From: Rhodanobacter sp. A1T4
GTDB lineage: Bacteria; Pseudomonadota; Gammaproteobacteria; Xanthomonadales; Rhodanobacteraceae
DNA: 64,000 bases
Direction: 5' to 3'
Assembly: GCF_014207185.1 (NCBI RefSeq)
Contig: NZ_JACHCP010000003.1
Location: forward strand, 372,001 to 436,000
The first letter of the stretch is position 1; each line of letters opens with the position of its first letter. Made by a program: the position numbers and the translations under genes. This document shows, in pieces, positions 1-10,126 of this stretch. The notes below the pieces were generated by a model. That model made no database searches and had not been told where the DNA came from. It worked only from the letters and a program-made list of their open reading frames with translations.

Positions 1-196
1 GATGGTGTGGATGCCGTGCATGGATGTCATGTATTTCTCACGATGGTCGGGTTCAATGAACTTATCCGTCGAGCGTAGCAAGACCTCTGGCAACGATCCG
101 TGGATGCACTTATTCGGCAGCCATCGATAATGTCACGAACCACCGTAAAAGTGCGCTAGGCTGTCGATGGATATCGACATGACGGGGGTTGGATCG

Positions 197-496
197 ATGC
201 GTTGGATGCATGCTGCTGCACTGCTGGTATGCGGTATATGTTCGGCTTCAGCCTCACAACGTGTCGTGCATTTCTTCGATAATCACAGCAACGTAACCAG
301 CAATGCCGTACTTGGCAACATCAGCGCTGGCAGCTATACAGCGCATGTCTGGCACCCACTGTTGCAGCCGGGGCAGGTTGAGCCGACTCAGAAAATCGTT
401 ATTGCCAGTGGTCCGCTGATTTCACGTACCGGTTTCACTATTTTTGCTGTTGCCAATCTGCGTGAACCGATGGATGTGAACCATGTCCAGAACTGA
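197..496 (+). CDS. Short exported protein, possible internally deleted methylamine-utilisation-like protein
   Basis: A 99-residue protein starting at the ATG that gives a clean signal peptide (MRWMHAAALLVCGICSASAS); a longer frame from position 167 is possible but adds charged residues before the signal. The mature part contains VVHFFDN near the N-terminus and AGSYTAHVWHPLLQPGQ about 25 residues later. These resemble the two ends of the exported cupredoxin-like 'methylamine utilization' proteins that often precede GGDEF/EAL genes in Xanthomonadales, but the central part with the conserved Cys/His region is absent. I therefore suspect a deletion remnant that kept its frame. The EAL gene follows 9 bases later, so the two are probably co-transcribed. 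Family assignment is from memory and uncertain. Confidence 0.5.
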   Translation: MRWMHAAALLVCGICSASASQRVVHFFDNHSNVTSNAVLGNISAGSYTAHVWHPLLQPGQVEPTQKIVIASGPLISRTGFTIFAVANLREPMDVNHVQN

Positions 497-505
497 CGCT
501 TTCGC

Positions 506-2893
506 ATGGGCAACCTGAGCTTCCGACTTCGGCTGGGACTGCTGTTCGTCGCCACCTTGGTGATCGTGCAGCTGTTGACCGCAGGCCTGATCTACGAAGT
601 GACCCGACGCGCGCTGGTGACCGAAGGGGAACGCCAGTTGACCGCCAATGCCGGAGCGTTTGTTTCGCAGATGGATGACATCTCGGCACGCGTTGCGGGC
701 AACGTTGAAGTGATCTCGCTCGATTACGCATTGCGTTCGGCGATTGCCGAGCGTGATCGCGGTACCGTGCTTTCCATGCTGCGCAATCACGGGCGTCGGG
801 TCGGTGCTTCGGGCATGCTGTGGATTGGGCTCGATGGCGCCGTACTGGCCGATACCAACGATGCGACTACCGGTAATGTCGACGTGACGCCGCGGCGTTT
901 TCCATTTCCCGATCTGATCAAGAAAGCCTACAGTGAGCGAACCGCCGCGGTGGTTGTGCTGGATGGCAACGCGTACTGGATGGTGGTAGTGCCGATTTAC
1001 GCACCGCAGCCGGTGGGGCTGGTGGCGGTGAATGTGCCGCTGGACAACACTTTGCTCAGTCACATGCAACAGCTGTCTGCATTGCCCAGAGACATCGAAC
1101 TGTTGGCCCAGGCTGTGCCGAATCACTGGTCGGTCGTGGCGCGCGGCAGCAGCCAGACGAATCTTCTCGGCAGCATTGCGCCGGTAAACGGTGATCTGCC
1201 GTGGAAGCCCACGCTGATGATGGTTGGCGGCATGCAGTACATCGTGATGGCACAGCATCTGAAGCAGCCGGTAAACACTGCGCCGGTGGTGGCCTTGCTC
1301 GGCTATTCACTCGACGATGCGCTGAGGCCCTTTCATTCCGCGATGGTCGCGGGAACGATCCTGTTGTGCCTTGGCCTTGCGATGGGTTTGCTGGTCGCCT
1401 GGTTGGTCGCGCGCAGCGTATCGCGCCCGATCGAAGCGCTGGCCGCCGCCGTAAAGCGCATTGAAGTTGGCGACTATCGTGCGCCGGTGAGCGTGCAACG
1501 GCATGACGAGATAGGCCAGCTGGCCGTTGCGTTCGGTACCATGACCGACGCAGTGCGTCAGCGCGAGGATCGTATCCGCCATCAGGCCATGCATGATCCG
1601 GTGACCAATCTGCCCACCCGCATGGCGGCCGAAGAGAGCATCAATCGTTCAATCGCGACCGACGATGGTGTTGGTGGCGCCTTGCTGATGATCGGAATCG
1701 CCCGCGTGCCGGATATCATCAAAACCATGGGGCACTCGTTGTGCGATCGACTGATGCGTGATGCGGGCGAACGTATTCGCGACGTTTCAGATGGCGCGTT
1801 TATCGCCCGGGTGACCGATACGCAGTTCATGGCATGGCTGCCACAGACGGACAAGTCGAATGCCACCGCGGCGGCGCTGCGAATCCTTGATGCGCTCAAC
1901 ACGCCTTACAAGGAAAAAGATGTCGCCATCGATCGATTGCCTGCGATCGGCGTCGCCATCTATCCCACCGATGGGATCCGGGCGGGCACACTGCTGCGTC
2001 ATGCCGAGGTTGCGCAGTTTGCCGCCAGTGGTTCGTCAACTGCATTGAGTTTCTATAATGTGGCGACGGATCCACATCGCCCTGAACGCTTGTCACTGAT
2101 GGGTGATCTGCGCAATGCGCTCAATCACAACAAGCTGTCGCTGCACTATCAACCGAAGCTTGCGCTCGCCACCAAAACTATTGATGGCGCCGAAGCGCTG
2201 GTGCGCTGGGATCATCCGAAACTTGGCGAAGTGCCCCCGGACGCCTTCATTGGCATGGCGGAGGACACCGGTAATATCCAGCGCGTCACACGCTGGGCAT
2301 TGACCGCGGCGCTGGCGCAGGCCAAACGCTGGAGTGAGCATGGCCTGCATCTGCAACTGTCAGTGAACCTTTCCACGCGCGATCTGGATGACCCCGATCT
2401 GCCGGGCAAGATCATTACCTTGCTGGCGATCCACGAGCTTCCTCCGCACTGCCTGACGGTGGAGGTCACCGAACGTGCGATCATCGACGAGCACGATCTG
2501 GCCATCCGAATTCTACGGCGCCTGTCCGATCACGGTGTTGGCATTGCCATCGATGATTTTGGCGTGGGTCAATCGACGTTTGCGTATCTGCGCCATCTGC
2601 CGGTCAGCGAGCTGAAGATCGACCAGATGTTCATCAAGAATCTTGGCACCGAGCGCAAGGACCAGATCATCGTGCACTCCATCGTCGATCTCAGCCACCG
2701 GCTGGGCTATCACGTCACCGCCGAGGGCGTGGAGAACAAGGCGGCGCTCGATTACCTTACTTCCATCGGGTGTGACCATGCCCAGGGCTATTACATCGCG
2801 CATGCGATGGCGACGAACGATTTCGCGACCTTCGTCAAAGCCAACAGCTCCCCTAAAGGTGCCGGCGTTGGCGGGAGAAATGCAAAGCGATAG
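506..2893 (+). CDS. Membrane EAL phosphodiesterase with degenerate GGDEF domain
   Basis: A 795-residue inner-membrane signalling protein. Membrane segments lie at about residues 10-30 and 278-301 and bracket a periplasmic sensor region; a HAMP-like linker follows (about 300-350), then a GGDEF-like domain (about 360-520) and an EAL domain (about 530-780). The GGDEF signature is replaced by TDTQF at 437-441, so diguanylate cyclase activity is unlikely. The EAL domain keeps EALVRW (563-568), the Asn of SVNLST, EVTERAI, the IDDFGVG loop, the Lys of SELKIDQ and AEGVEN, so it should hydrolyse c-di-GMP. The degenerate domain may bind nucleotide or mediate dimerisation. The physiological signal cannot be read from the sequence. 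Confidence 0.9.
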   Translation: MGNLSFRLRLGLLFVATLVIVQLLTAGLIYEVTRRALVTEGERQLTANAGAFVSQMDDISARVAGNVEVISLDYALRSAIAERDRGTVLSMLRNHGRRVGASGMLWIGLDGAVLADTNDATTGNVDVTPRRFPFPDLIKKAYSERTAAVVVLDGNAYWMVVVPIYAPQPVGLVAVNVPLDNTLLSHMQQLSALPRDIELLAQAVPNHWSVVARGSSQTNLLGSIAPVNGDLPWKPTLMMVGGMQYIVMAQHLKQPVNTAPVVALLGYSLDDALRPFHSAMVAGTILLCLGLAMGLLVAWLVARSVSRPIEALAAAVKRIEVGDYRAPVSVQRHDEIGQLAVAFGTMTDAVRQREDRIRHQAMHDPVTNLPTRMAAEESINRSIATDDGVGGALLMIGIARVPDIIKTMGHSLCDRLMRDAGERIRDVSDGAFIARVTDTQFMAWLPQTDKSNATAAALRILDALNTPYKEKDVAIDRLPAIGVAIYPTDGIRAGTLLRHAEVAQFAASGSSTALSFYNVATDPHRPERLSLMGDLRNALNHNKLSLHYQPKLALATKTIDGAEALVRWDHPKLGEVPPDAFIGMAEDTGNIQRVTRWALTAALAQAKRWSEHGLHLQLSVNLSTRDLDDPDLPGKIITLLAIHELPPHCLTVEVTERAIIDEHDLAIRILRRLSDHGVGIAIDDFGVGQSTFAYLRHLPVSELKIDQMFIKNLGTERKDQIIVHSIVDLSHRLGYHVTAEGVENKAALDYLTSIGCDHAQGYYIAHAMATNDFATFVKANSSPKGAGVGGRNAKR

Positions 2894-2923
2894 CGCCGCC
2901 AACGCGGTCGGCCGCGACCCGTA

Positions 2924-3625
2924 TCAAGCTGGTGCGTCGACTAGAACCAGTTCGGTATCTTCCAGCGCTTTCAGCCGCAGCAAAGGCTCCTGGTGAATAG
3001 CTGCGCCATCACGCGTTTGCAGCGTCACGCCGTTGATCTCGACCGAACCTTTCGAAGGCACCAGATAACCATAGCGATTTTCTGCCAGCGCGTACTCCGC
3101 TGACTCGCCGGCTTTTAGTGTCACGCCGAGCACGCGCGCATTAGTGCGCAAGGGCAGCGCATCGGCATCTTCACGGAAGCCGCTGGCCAGCGCCACGAAT
3201 TGACCAGAGCGATCACCCTTCGGGAATGGCTTGGCACCCCATGAAGGCGGCTGGCCGCGTTCGTCGGGAATGATCCATATCTGGAAGATGCGAGTCGTCT
3301 CCGACTCCAGGTTGTACTCGCTGTGCGTAATGCCGGTGCCTGCACTCATTACCTGCACATCGCCCGCCTCGGTACGGCCCGTATTGCCCAGATTATCGCG
3401 ATGGGTGATCGCACCCTCGCGCACGTAGGTGATGATTTCCATGTCGCCATGCGAATGCGGTGGGAAGCCGGTTTGCGCAGCAATCGTGTCGTCATTCCAC
3501 ACGCGTAGCGCGCCCCAGCCCATGCGTTTGGCATTGTTGTAGCTGGCAAACGAAAAGTGATGTTTGGCATCGAGCCAGCCATGGTTCGCACCGCCAAGGC
3601 TTTCAAAAGGTCTGCGTTCAATCAC
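2924..3625 (-). CDS. Pirin family protein (YhaK-like)
   Basis: A bicupin pirin of 233 residues. I place the start at a GTG (codon at 3625-3623) because GGAGAA lies just upstream and the protein then begins VIERRPFESLG, as pirins normally do; an in-frame ATG 60 bases further upstream has no such support. The length equals that of E. coli YhaK. The N-terminal cupin carries the metal-site pattern FPPHSHGDMEIITY and the later GTGITHSEYN. Some pirins have quercetin 2,3-dioxygenase activity in vitro; others are redox sensors, so the substrate is unknown. It stands alone, convergent with the EAL gene. Confidence 0.88.
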   Translation of the reverse strand: MIERRPFESLGGANHGWLDAKHHFSFASYNNAKRMGWGALRVWNDDTIAAQTGFPPHSHGDMEIITYVREGAITHRDNLGNTGRTEAGDVQVMSAGTGITHSEYNLESETTRIFQIWIIPDERGQPPSWGAKPFPKGDRSGQFVALASGFREDADALPLRTNARVLGVTLKAGESAEYALAENRYGYLVPSKGSVEINGVTLQTRDGAAIHQEPLLRLKALEDTELVLVDAPA

Positions 3626-3790
3626 GACGCTTCTCCGGTAGCTGTATCGCGCCACGATCGGCGCCTGGAGCAAAGGTAGGGTCAAACACTGCAGGTTTAA
3701 ATGCGCTACGAGGAAACGGACTGTCGCCGAACTGAAGGTTTTTGACCTGGGAGTCTTTGCGAATAACCCGGGTTTGTATCGGGCGACTAT

Positions 3791-4420
3791 TCAGGGAGAG
3801 TGACTCAAAAGTGGCGTGACAACCTGTTCCAGCCGTTCGGACGTCCATACTGGATTTTTGTCCTTCCATCCATTGTCCACCAGCTTCCCATTCCGGTTGA
3901 TAGTGAAACTGACCGGCAGATGCCAGATGCGACCATAACCCGGCACATGCGGGTCGCCAAGTAGCCCGACCGGAAAACTCAGACTGCGTGAAACGGCGCG
4001 TACCTTGTCGAGGTCGTCAGACGTGTCGAGACTGAAGCCGAGCACCACCAGGCCGTCTTTCGCGTGCTGTTGGGCGTAGCGAGAAAGCAGCGGCAGCTCC
4101 TCCCGACAGGGCCCACACCAGGTTGCCCAGAAGGTCACGATCACTACCTTGCCTTGCAGATCGCTGGTCGCGATCTGCTTGCCGTCCAGGGTGGTCAACG
4201 TGATTGGTGGCGCGGCATCTCCGATAACGAGACTGTCGGCGCTCACACCTGCCGAGTGCAGCAGAGCAAGCGCCAATACGGTAGCCGCTGCAAAACGCGA
4301 AACGAAGAGTCTCGAGCCTTGCTTGAACCGCCGCAGAGCTACTTTACAAGCGGGTATGCCGAACATGACGAGTTGCATCCGGTCTGGTTTAGCGCGCTGT
4401 ACGGGGAGTCGAATAGTCAT
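3791..4420 (-). CDS. TlpA-family periplasmic thioredoxin-like reductase
   Basis: A 209-residue protein with one N-terminal hydrophobic segment (about residues 40-61, ending HSAGVSA) and a thioredoxin-fold domain with active site WCGPC in FWATWCGPCREELPLL. The conserved cis-proline region is LPVSFTINRNG. Such proteins reduce disulphides in the periplasm, for example for cytochrome c maturation or copper-site assembly. The ATG overlaps the stop of the upstream outer-membrane gene by four bases (ATGA), which supports this start and shared translation. No cytochrome maturation genes are nearby, so a role with the Cys-rich outer-membrane partner is the simplest inference. Confidence 0.85.
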   Translation of the reverse strand: MTIRLPVQRAKPDRMQLVMFGIPACKVALRRFKQGSRLFVSRFAAATVLALALLHSAGVSADSLVIGDAAPPITLTTLDGKQIATSDLQGKVVIVTFWATWCGPCREELPLLSRYAQQHAKDGLVVLGFSLDTSDDLDKVRAVSRSLSFPVGLLGDPHVPGYGRIWHLPVSFTINRNGKLVDNGWKDKNPVWTSERLEQVVTPLLSHSP

Positions 4421-5484
4421 AGCCCCAAACTGATGCCGACGGTACCGGTCCAGCCCGGGAATAGCTGGTAACCGGCCAGGTGGCTATATACCGGCACTTG
4501 CACAAAGGCATACAGCTGCAGCTTCTTGGTGAGGCTCGCGCTGATGCCAGGGCTGAGGTAAGCCACAGTGCCTTCCGTATCGGGCTGGTCGGCAAATGCC
4601 CCCTGATCGGCACTCTTGTGCAGCAGGTTGATCTGCAATTGCGGCACCCAGTTGGCGTGGGCTTCATAGCGTACGCCCAGACTCATGGTGGCAAGATTAC
4701 CGGGTCGATAATTGGCACCGGCAGCGCTCATCCTTTCCGAAATGGCCGACTGGAACTGGCCGTTGACGAAGCCATCAAAATTCTGGCTGATCGGCTGGAA
4801 ATAGTACGCGCCTACGATCAGGTCAGTGCTGCCGGTACCTGCCTGCAAGCTCGAGTCGAGCGCCTGGCCAGCACCTGGTCCGTTCTTGAAGAGTACGGGT
4901 GTGCCGACAAAATTGCCGTCTTCCGTTTCCCCGCCGTAGTTGCCGGTAGGCAGTTTGACGCCAAACTGCACGCCAAGATTGTGTGTTGGCAGAAAGCCCT
5001 GGTAGCTCGCCAGCAGCTTGATATCACCAAGACTGGATACGCTGGCGTTGCTAAGCTGATCCGGTGCACTTTCTGCAGGCGTGTACGGTTGAAGCTGGGT
5101 GCCATAGGTGTCGTGATCGCGCTTCACATAGGGAACCAGCAGGCTGATGCCCCAATCGGCGTTGAAGCGGTAAGCAGCGGTGAAATTCAGGTATTGGTTG
5201 GTTGTGCCATGTTCGATCTCGCCACCGCCGAGTGAAGGGTCGGATGGCCGATTGACCACTTGTTCCGGACTGGCGCTGCTGCTGCCGGTGCGGAGTTCAT
5301 TCTGGTCGATAGTGGTGTAGTCCACGTTTAGACGCCAGCCTGATTCGGCGGAGTAGCCGGTCGCGGCATCAGTGCTGAGTGTGCACCCGCAGGTAGCGCA
5401 AGCCTGCGCTGCCATCGGCAGAGCCGACATCAGCAGGGCAAGCGGGGCGGTTTTGATGGTTCTGGCGTTGAACAAGAAGTGCAT
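4417..5484 (-). CDS. Outer-membrane beta-barrel protein with N-terminal CxxCxC motif
   Basis: A 355-residue exported protein. I use the ATG at 5484, which begins the signal peptide MHFLFNARTIKTAPLALL...AAQA; an upstream extension to 5601 lacks secretion features. Right after the predicted cleavage site comes CATCGCTLSTD, a cysteine cluster that could bind metal or be a substrate for the TlpA partner encoded next. The remainder has alternating polar/hydrophobic stretches with many Gly and aromatic residues and ends in a hydrophobic strand (TVGISLGL), typical of outer-membrane barrels of the transporter-like or phenol-degradation MetA-like type. Function is unknown; a metal-related or electron-transfer role is only suggested by the cysteines and neighbours. 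Confidence 0.65.
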   Translation of the reverse strand: MHFLFNARTIKTAPLALLMSALPMAAQACATCGCTLSTDAATGYSAESGWRLNVDYTTIDQNELRTGSSSASPEQVVNRPSDPSLGGGEIEHGTTNQYLNFTAAYRFNADWGISLLVPYVKRDHDTYGTQLQPYTPAESAPDQLSNASVSSLGDIKLLASYQGFLPTHNLGVQFGVKLPTGNYGGETEDGNFVGTPVLFKNGPGAGQALDSSLQAGTGSTDLIVGAYYFQPISQNFDGFVNGQFQSAISERMSAAGANYRPGNLATMSLGVRYEAHANWVPQLQINLLHKSADQGAFADQPDTEGTVAYLSPGISASLTKKLQLYAFVQVPVYSHLAGYQLFPGWTGTVGISLGL

Positions 5485-5668
5485 GAGAAAGTCCCGGGAA
5501 ATGCGGCCAAGCGGCGCATTGATATAGGCATCGATCTGGCGCGGGCCATGCAAAATGCCCGTTTGCGCCAATGCGCCAACGAGCCGTGCGGCTGCGTTCA
5601 AGTATCGTTATTGAGTTCAGCGACGAAGGTTTGCGGGTCAGGCATGCCAAGCGTCAAGGCGGTAGCCG

Positions 5669-6049
5669 TCATGTAAGCGACGGCGGCCCTCTGGCATCAG
5701 CACTCAGCAGGCGCGGTCGCGGCCCGGATGGAACGACCTGCACAGAAAACAGCGGTCCCGACAACAGCAGGGACGGCAAAACGACGCAGGCATGTGCGAG
5801 AACAAGCGGGCTGTGACAGAAAAGGCTGCAATACCCGCACTTGTCCATCGGGGCGGCAGGTGCGGACGGGCTGCCGGGATGATGATCGCTGAGACCATGG
5901 CCGGTGCACCACGCACCGAGGTCCATCGATTCTTGCGCGTGGCTCGGCAGAAACTGCGAAAGCACCGGCATGCCAATAGTGAGCCACATGGCGGCCAGAG
6001 CCAGCCATGCAACAAACTTTCGGTGCCTGGTGTTGCGGAACGCCGCCAT
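5669..6049 (-). CDS. DUF2946 family protein
   Basis: A 126-residue protein with an N-terminal hydrophobic segment (KFVAWLALAAMWLTIGMP) and the DUF2946 hallmark MDKCGYCSLFCHSP near the middle, followed by a second hydrophobic stretch. I chose the ATG at 6049, preceded by AGGATTGGGG, over a GTG 24 bases upstream. DUF2946 proteins often lie next to metal uptake or copper-related genes, and the Cys/His pattern suggests metal binding, but no biochemical role is firmly established. It lies 184 bases upstream of the TlpA/outer-membrane pair on the same strand, so the three may form a metal-associated unit. Confidence 0.72.
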   Translation of the reverse strand: MAAFRNTRHRKFVAWLALAAMWLTIGMPVLSQFLPSHAQESMDLGAWCTGHGLSDHHPGSPSAPAAPMDKCGYCSLFCHSPLVLAHACVVLPSLLLSGPLFSVQVVPSGPRPRLLSADARGPPSLT

Positions 6050-6185
6050 CCCCAATCCTGTCGTGTTGGTCACCCAACTTCAGGATAATCGCACGCTTTC
6101 TTTACAGGTTGGTGCTACTCGGCCGCGACATAGCGCCTCAGAGTCCTGCGCGACAGATTCCAGGATTTTCCAGTCAAGGCGGTTC

Positions 6186-7211
6186 TTACCACGTCAGCAT
6201 GATCTTGCCGATATGTGCGCTGCTCTCCATCAGCACGTGTGCCTTGGTTGCATCGGCGGCAGGGAAGACCTGATGGATGATCGGTTGCACTCTGCGCGAT
6301 TCCAGCAATGGCCAGACTTTCTCGTAAAGCGCCTGTGCAATGGCTGCTTTGAAGGCAATCGGACGCACGCGTAGCGTGGAGCCCGTCACGGTGAGTCGGC
6401 GGCGCATGATTGCACCAGCATCGATGGTCGCCTTGCCGCCGCCGAGGGTGGCGATGACGACCAGCCGGCCATCATCGGCGAGTACCTCGATTTCGCGGGG
6501 CAGGTAGTCGCCGGCAACCATGTCCAGAATCACATCGACGCCATGACCGTCGCTATGGCGCTTCACCTCTTCCACGAAATCCTGTTCGCGGTAGTTGATG
6601 GCGATGGCACCGAGCTGTTCGCAAGCAGCGCATTTTTCCGCGCTGCCTGCGGTGACGAATACACGGTAGCCAAACGCATGTGCCAGCTGGATGGCAGTAA
6701 CGCCGATACCGCTGGAGCCACCCTGGACCAGCAAAGACTCATGCGTACCACGTTTGCCCTGGCCGAGCTGGCCGCGATCGAACACGTTGCTCCATACCGT
6801 GAAAAAATTTTCCGGCAGCGCTGCCGCCTCGACCATCGAGTAGCCTTGGGGCGTGGGCAGGCATTGCAGCAGCGGCGCTATGGCGTACTCGGCATAACCG
6901 CCACCACCGATCAACGCGCATATCATGTCGCCGCGTTTGAGGCCGAATGGATTTTCGCCATCCAGGTCGCCATCGACCAACTCGCCAGCGACTTCCATGC
7001 CGGGTATGTCGGAGATGCCCGGCGGCGGGGCGTAGTTTCCCTTGCGTTGAAACACGTCGGGCCGATTGACGCCAGCTGCCGCTACCTTGATCAGCACCTC
7101 GCCCTTCTCGGGCTTGGGTATGTTGCGCGAGGTGAGTTTCAGTACATCGGGTTCGCCGGGGCGAGTGATTTCGACGGCTTGCATGGTAGGCATGGCGGTT
7201 GTTTGATCCAT
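6186..7211 (-). CDS. NAD(P)H-quinone oxidoreductase, PIG3-like zinc-independent MDR
   Basis: A 341-residue medium-chain dehydrogenase/reductase. It opens with MQAVEITRPGEPDVLKL, contains GVNRPDVFQRKGNY, the Rossmann region VQGGSSGIGVTAIQLAHAFG and the later VIATLGGGKA. The cysteines that bind catalytic zinc in alcohol dehydrogenases are absent, which places it among quinone oxidoreductases (QOR/PIG3 group) that reduce quinones or enones with NAD(P)H. The start may be the first ATG or one of the two ATGs 18 and 27 bases on; they differ only in a short tail. It is a single gene, so its physiological substrate is not indicated. Confidence 0.88.
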   Translation of the reverse strand: MDQTTAMPTMQAVEITRPGEPDVLKLTSRNIPKPEKGEVLIKVAAAGVNRPDVFQRKGNYAPPPGISDIPGMEVAGELVDGDLDGENPFGLKRGDMICALIGGGGYAEYAIAPLLQCLPTPQGYSMVEAAALPENFFTVWSNVFDRGQLGQGKRGTHESLLVQGGSSGIGVTAIQLAHAFGYRVFVTAGSAEKCAACEQLGAIAINYREQDFVEEVKRHSDGHGVDVILDMVAGDYLPREIEVLADDGRLVVIATLGGGKATIDAGAIMRRRLTVTGSTLRVRPIAFKAAIAQALYEKVWPLLESRRVQPIIHQVFPAADATKAHVLMESSAHIGKIMLTW

Positions 7212-7305
7212 GGGTTGTTCAACGTTTACCTGACTGTGCCGATGAGGGAATGACCAAGTAGGACATTATCGAAGTGTAGAAAGGCGAGGCAGTAATCCTT
7301 TGTCA

Positions 7306-8673
<1,368 letters not shown>

Positions 8674-8850
8674 GGCGAGGCTCCAGCAGGTAGGCCACTA
8701 CTGCACACCGCCAATGGGGAAGGTGATGTGAAAAGTCATGACGATATGGACATGTGCGTCACGTGTGGCGTGGGGAAATGATGCGGGTTGGCTCGAATAG
8801 ACCTGCGCCGTAACAAGCGACTCATTTTGAAGTAGAAATTGGAGAACACC

Positions 8851-9174
8851 ATGACTGATCAGGAAAAGCTATTTCTTGCCGAACTTCGTCTTTGCGGCGA
8901 ATCAAACCACTGGCGCGTCGACGTGCGTTATACCGGAGTCTTGAAGGACGAGGATAACGGCGATGAACAGTCCGGTGACGAGGAGGGTAAAGAAGAAAAA
9001 AAGAAGCCGTCCCTTCCCGAAGAAATCAAGTTGTCAATCCTGGTGCCTGCCGGTGATCGATCCATTGTCGATCTGCAGCTCGATGCGATGGACCGCGCCA
9101 TCGCATTTCTTCAAGCCACAGCTCATGCAGCCAGAGATGATCAGCTGAAGCAGATGAATGCAGTCGATGAATAG
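8851..9174 (+). CDS. Conserved-looking small charged protein of unknown function
   Basis: A 107-residue soluble protein. The ATG at 8851 follows GGAGAACACC, a good ribosome binding site; a TTG 12 bases upstream is less likely. The sequence starts MTDQEKLFLAELRLCGESNHWRV... and contains a very acidic then lysine-rich stretch at about residues 28-47, followed by a mixed alpha/beta part (EIKLSILVPAGD). No signal peptide, membrane segment or known motif is visible. I do not recognise the family. It is followed 80 bases later by an ABC ATPase gene on the same strand. Confidence 0.7.
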   Translation: MTDQEKLFLAELRLCGESNHWRVDVRYTGVLKDEDNGDEQSGDEEGKEEKKKPSLPEEIKLSILVPAGDRSIVDLQLDAMDRAIAFLQATAHAARDDQLKQMNAVDE

Positions 9175-9254
9175 TGCTCTCACACACGGCAAGCATTGAT
9201 TAGTCCGGTGTCGGCGGTGTTGCCGTTCGGCTTATTTGCAGGCAAGGTAAAGCC

Positions 9255-10085
9255 ATGCATGAACCAGTGGCCAAAGATCAATTGAACTCCGAAGACGATC
9301 TGCTCACGATCGATCAAGCCAGCGTGATGCAGGGCGATCGGCTGGTGCTGGACCGGCTCAGTCTGTGCATTGCCGATGGCCAGCACACGGCTATCCTCGG
9401 CCCCAACGGTTCGGGTAAGTCGACGCTGGTAAAGCTGATTGCGCGGCAGCTGTATCCGTTGGCGAAGCGGGATGGCAATGGCCGCGTGCACATCTTTGGC
9501 CGCGATCGCTGGAACGTGGCGGAGCTGCGCAGCCTGCTTGGCATCGTGTCGCCGGCGGTGCAGCTCGATTACACCAGTGATACGCCCGTGGAAGTTTTTG
9601 ATGCGGTGGTGTCGGGATTCTTTGCGGCGCGCGGCATCAGCTTCAATCATCAGGTCACTGATGATATGCGCGGACGTGCTCATGAGGCGTTGACGCAGGT
9701 CGGTGCAACGTCGCTGATCGGGCGCGACATGGCGAGCCTGTCTACTGGCGAAGCGCGTCGTGTACTGATCGCGCGGGCGCTGGTGCATCGCCCGCGCGCA
9801 CTGCTGCTCGATGAACCCTGCGCAGGTCTGGATATGGCCAGCCGTCGGCATTTTCTGGAAGGCCTGCGCGAGCTGGCCAGGAGCGGCACCACGTTATTGC
9901 TGGTCACCCATCACGTCGAGGAAATCCTGCCAGAGATCGGGCAGGTCGTCTTGCTGCGCGATGGTCGGGTGTTCCGGCAGGGCAGCAAGGTCGACACGCT
10001 TACCGATGCCACGCTGTCAGAGGCGTTTGCCATGCCGGTGCGAGTGAGCCGGCATGGCGATTACTACGCGGCGACGCTGGATTGA
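9255..10085 (+). CDS. Orphan ABC transporter ATP-binding protein
   Basis: A 276-residue single ABC nucleotide-binding domain. Walker A is GPNGSGKST (about residues 54-62), the signature is LSTGEARRV with LIARALVHRP after it, Walker B is ALLLDEP and the H-loop is LLVTHHVEE. No permease or substrate-binding gene is adjacent, and only one ATPase domain is present, so it is neither a complete transporter nor an ABC-F protein. It is most like the stand-alone ATPases of the YlmA/ModF-like type, whose partners are unknown. Confidence 0.88.
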   Translation: MHEPVAKDQLNSEDDLLTIDQASVMQGDRLVLDRLSLCIADGQHTAILGPNGSGKSTLVKLIARQLYPLAKRDGNGRVHIFGRDRWNVAELRSLLGIVSPAVQLDYTSDTPVEVFDAVVSGFFAARGISFNHQVTDDMRGRAHEALTQVGATSLIGRDMASLSTGEARRVLIARALVHRPRALLLDEPCAGLDMASRRHFLEGLRELARSGTTLLLVTHHVEEILPEIGQVVLLRDGRVFRQGSKVDTLTDATLSEAFAMPVRVSRHGDYYAATLD

Positions 10086-10126
10086 GGTTGGCGTTCACTG
10101 AAATCATCTGCAGATAGAGACGGCGC

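Noticed and set aside
1-31. Possible start of a minus-strand gene leaving the left edge (ATG at 31)
   Set aside because: Only about ten codons are visible, with no recognisable sequence; cannot be supported.
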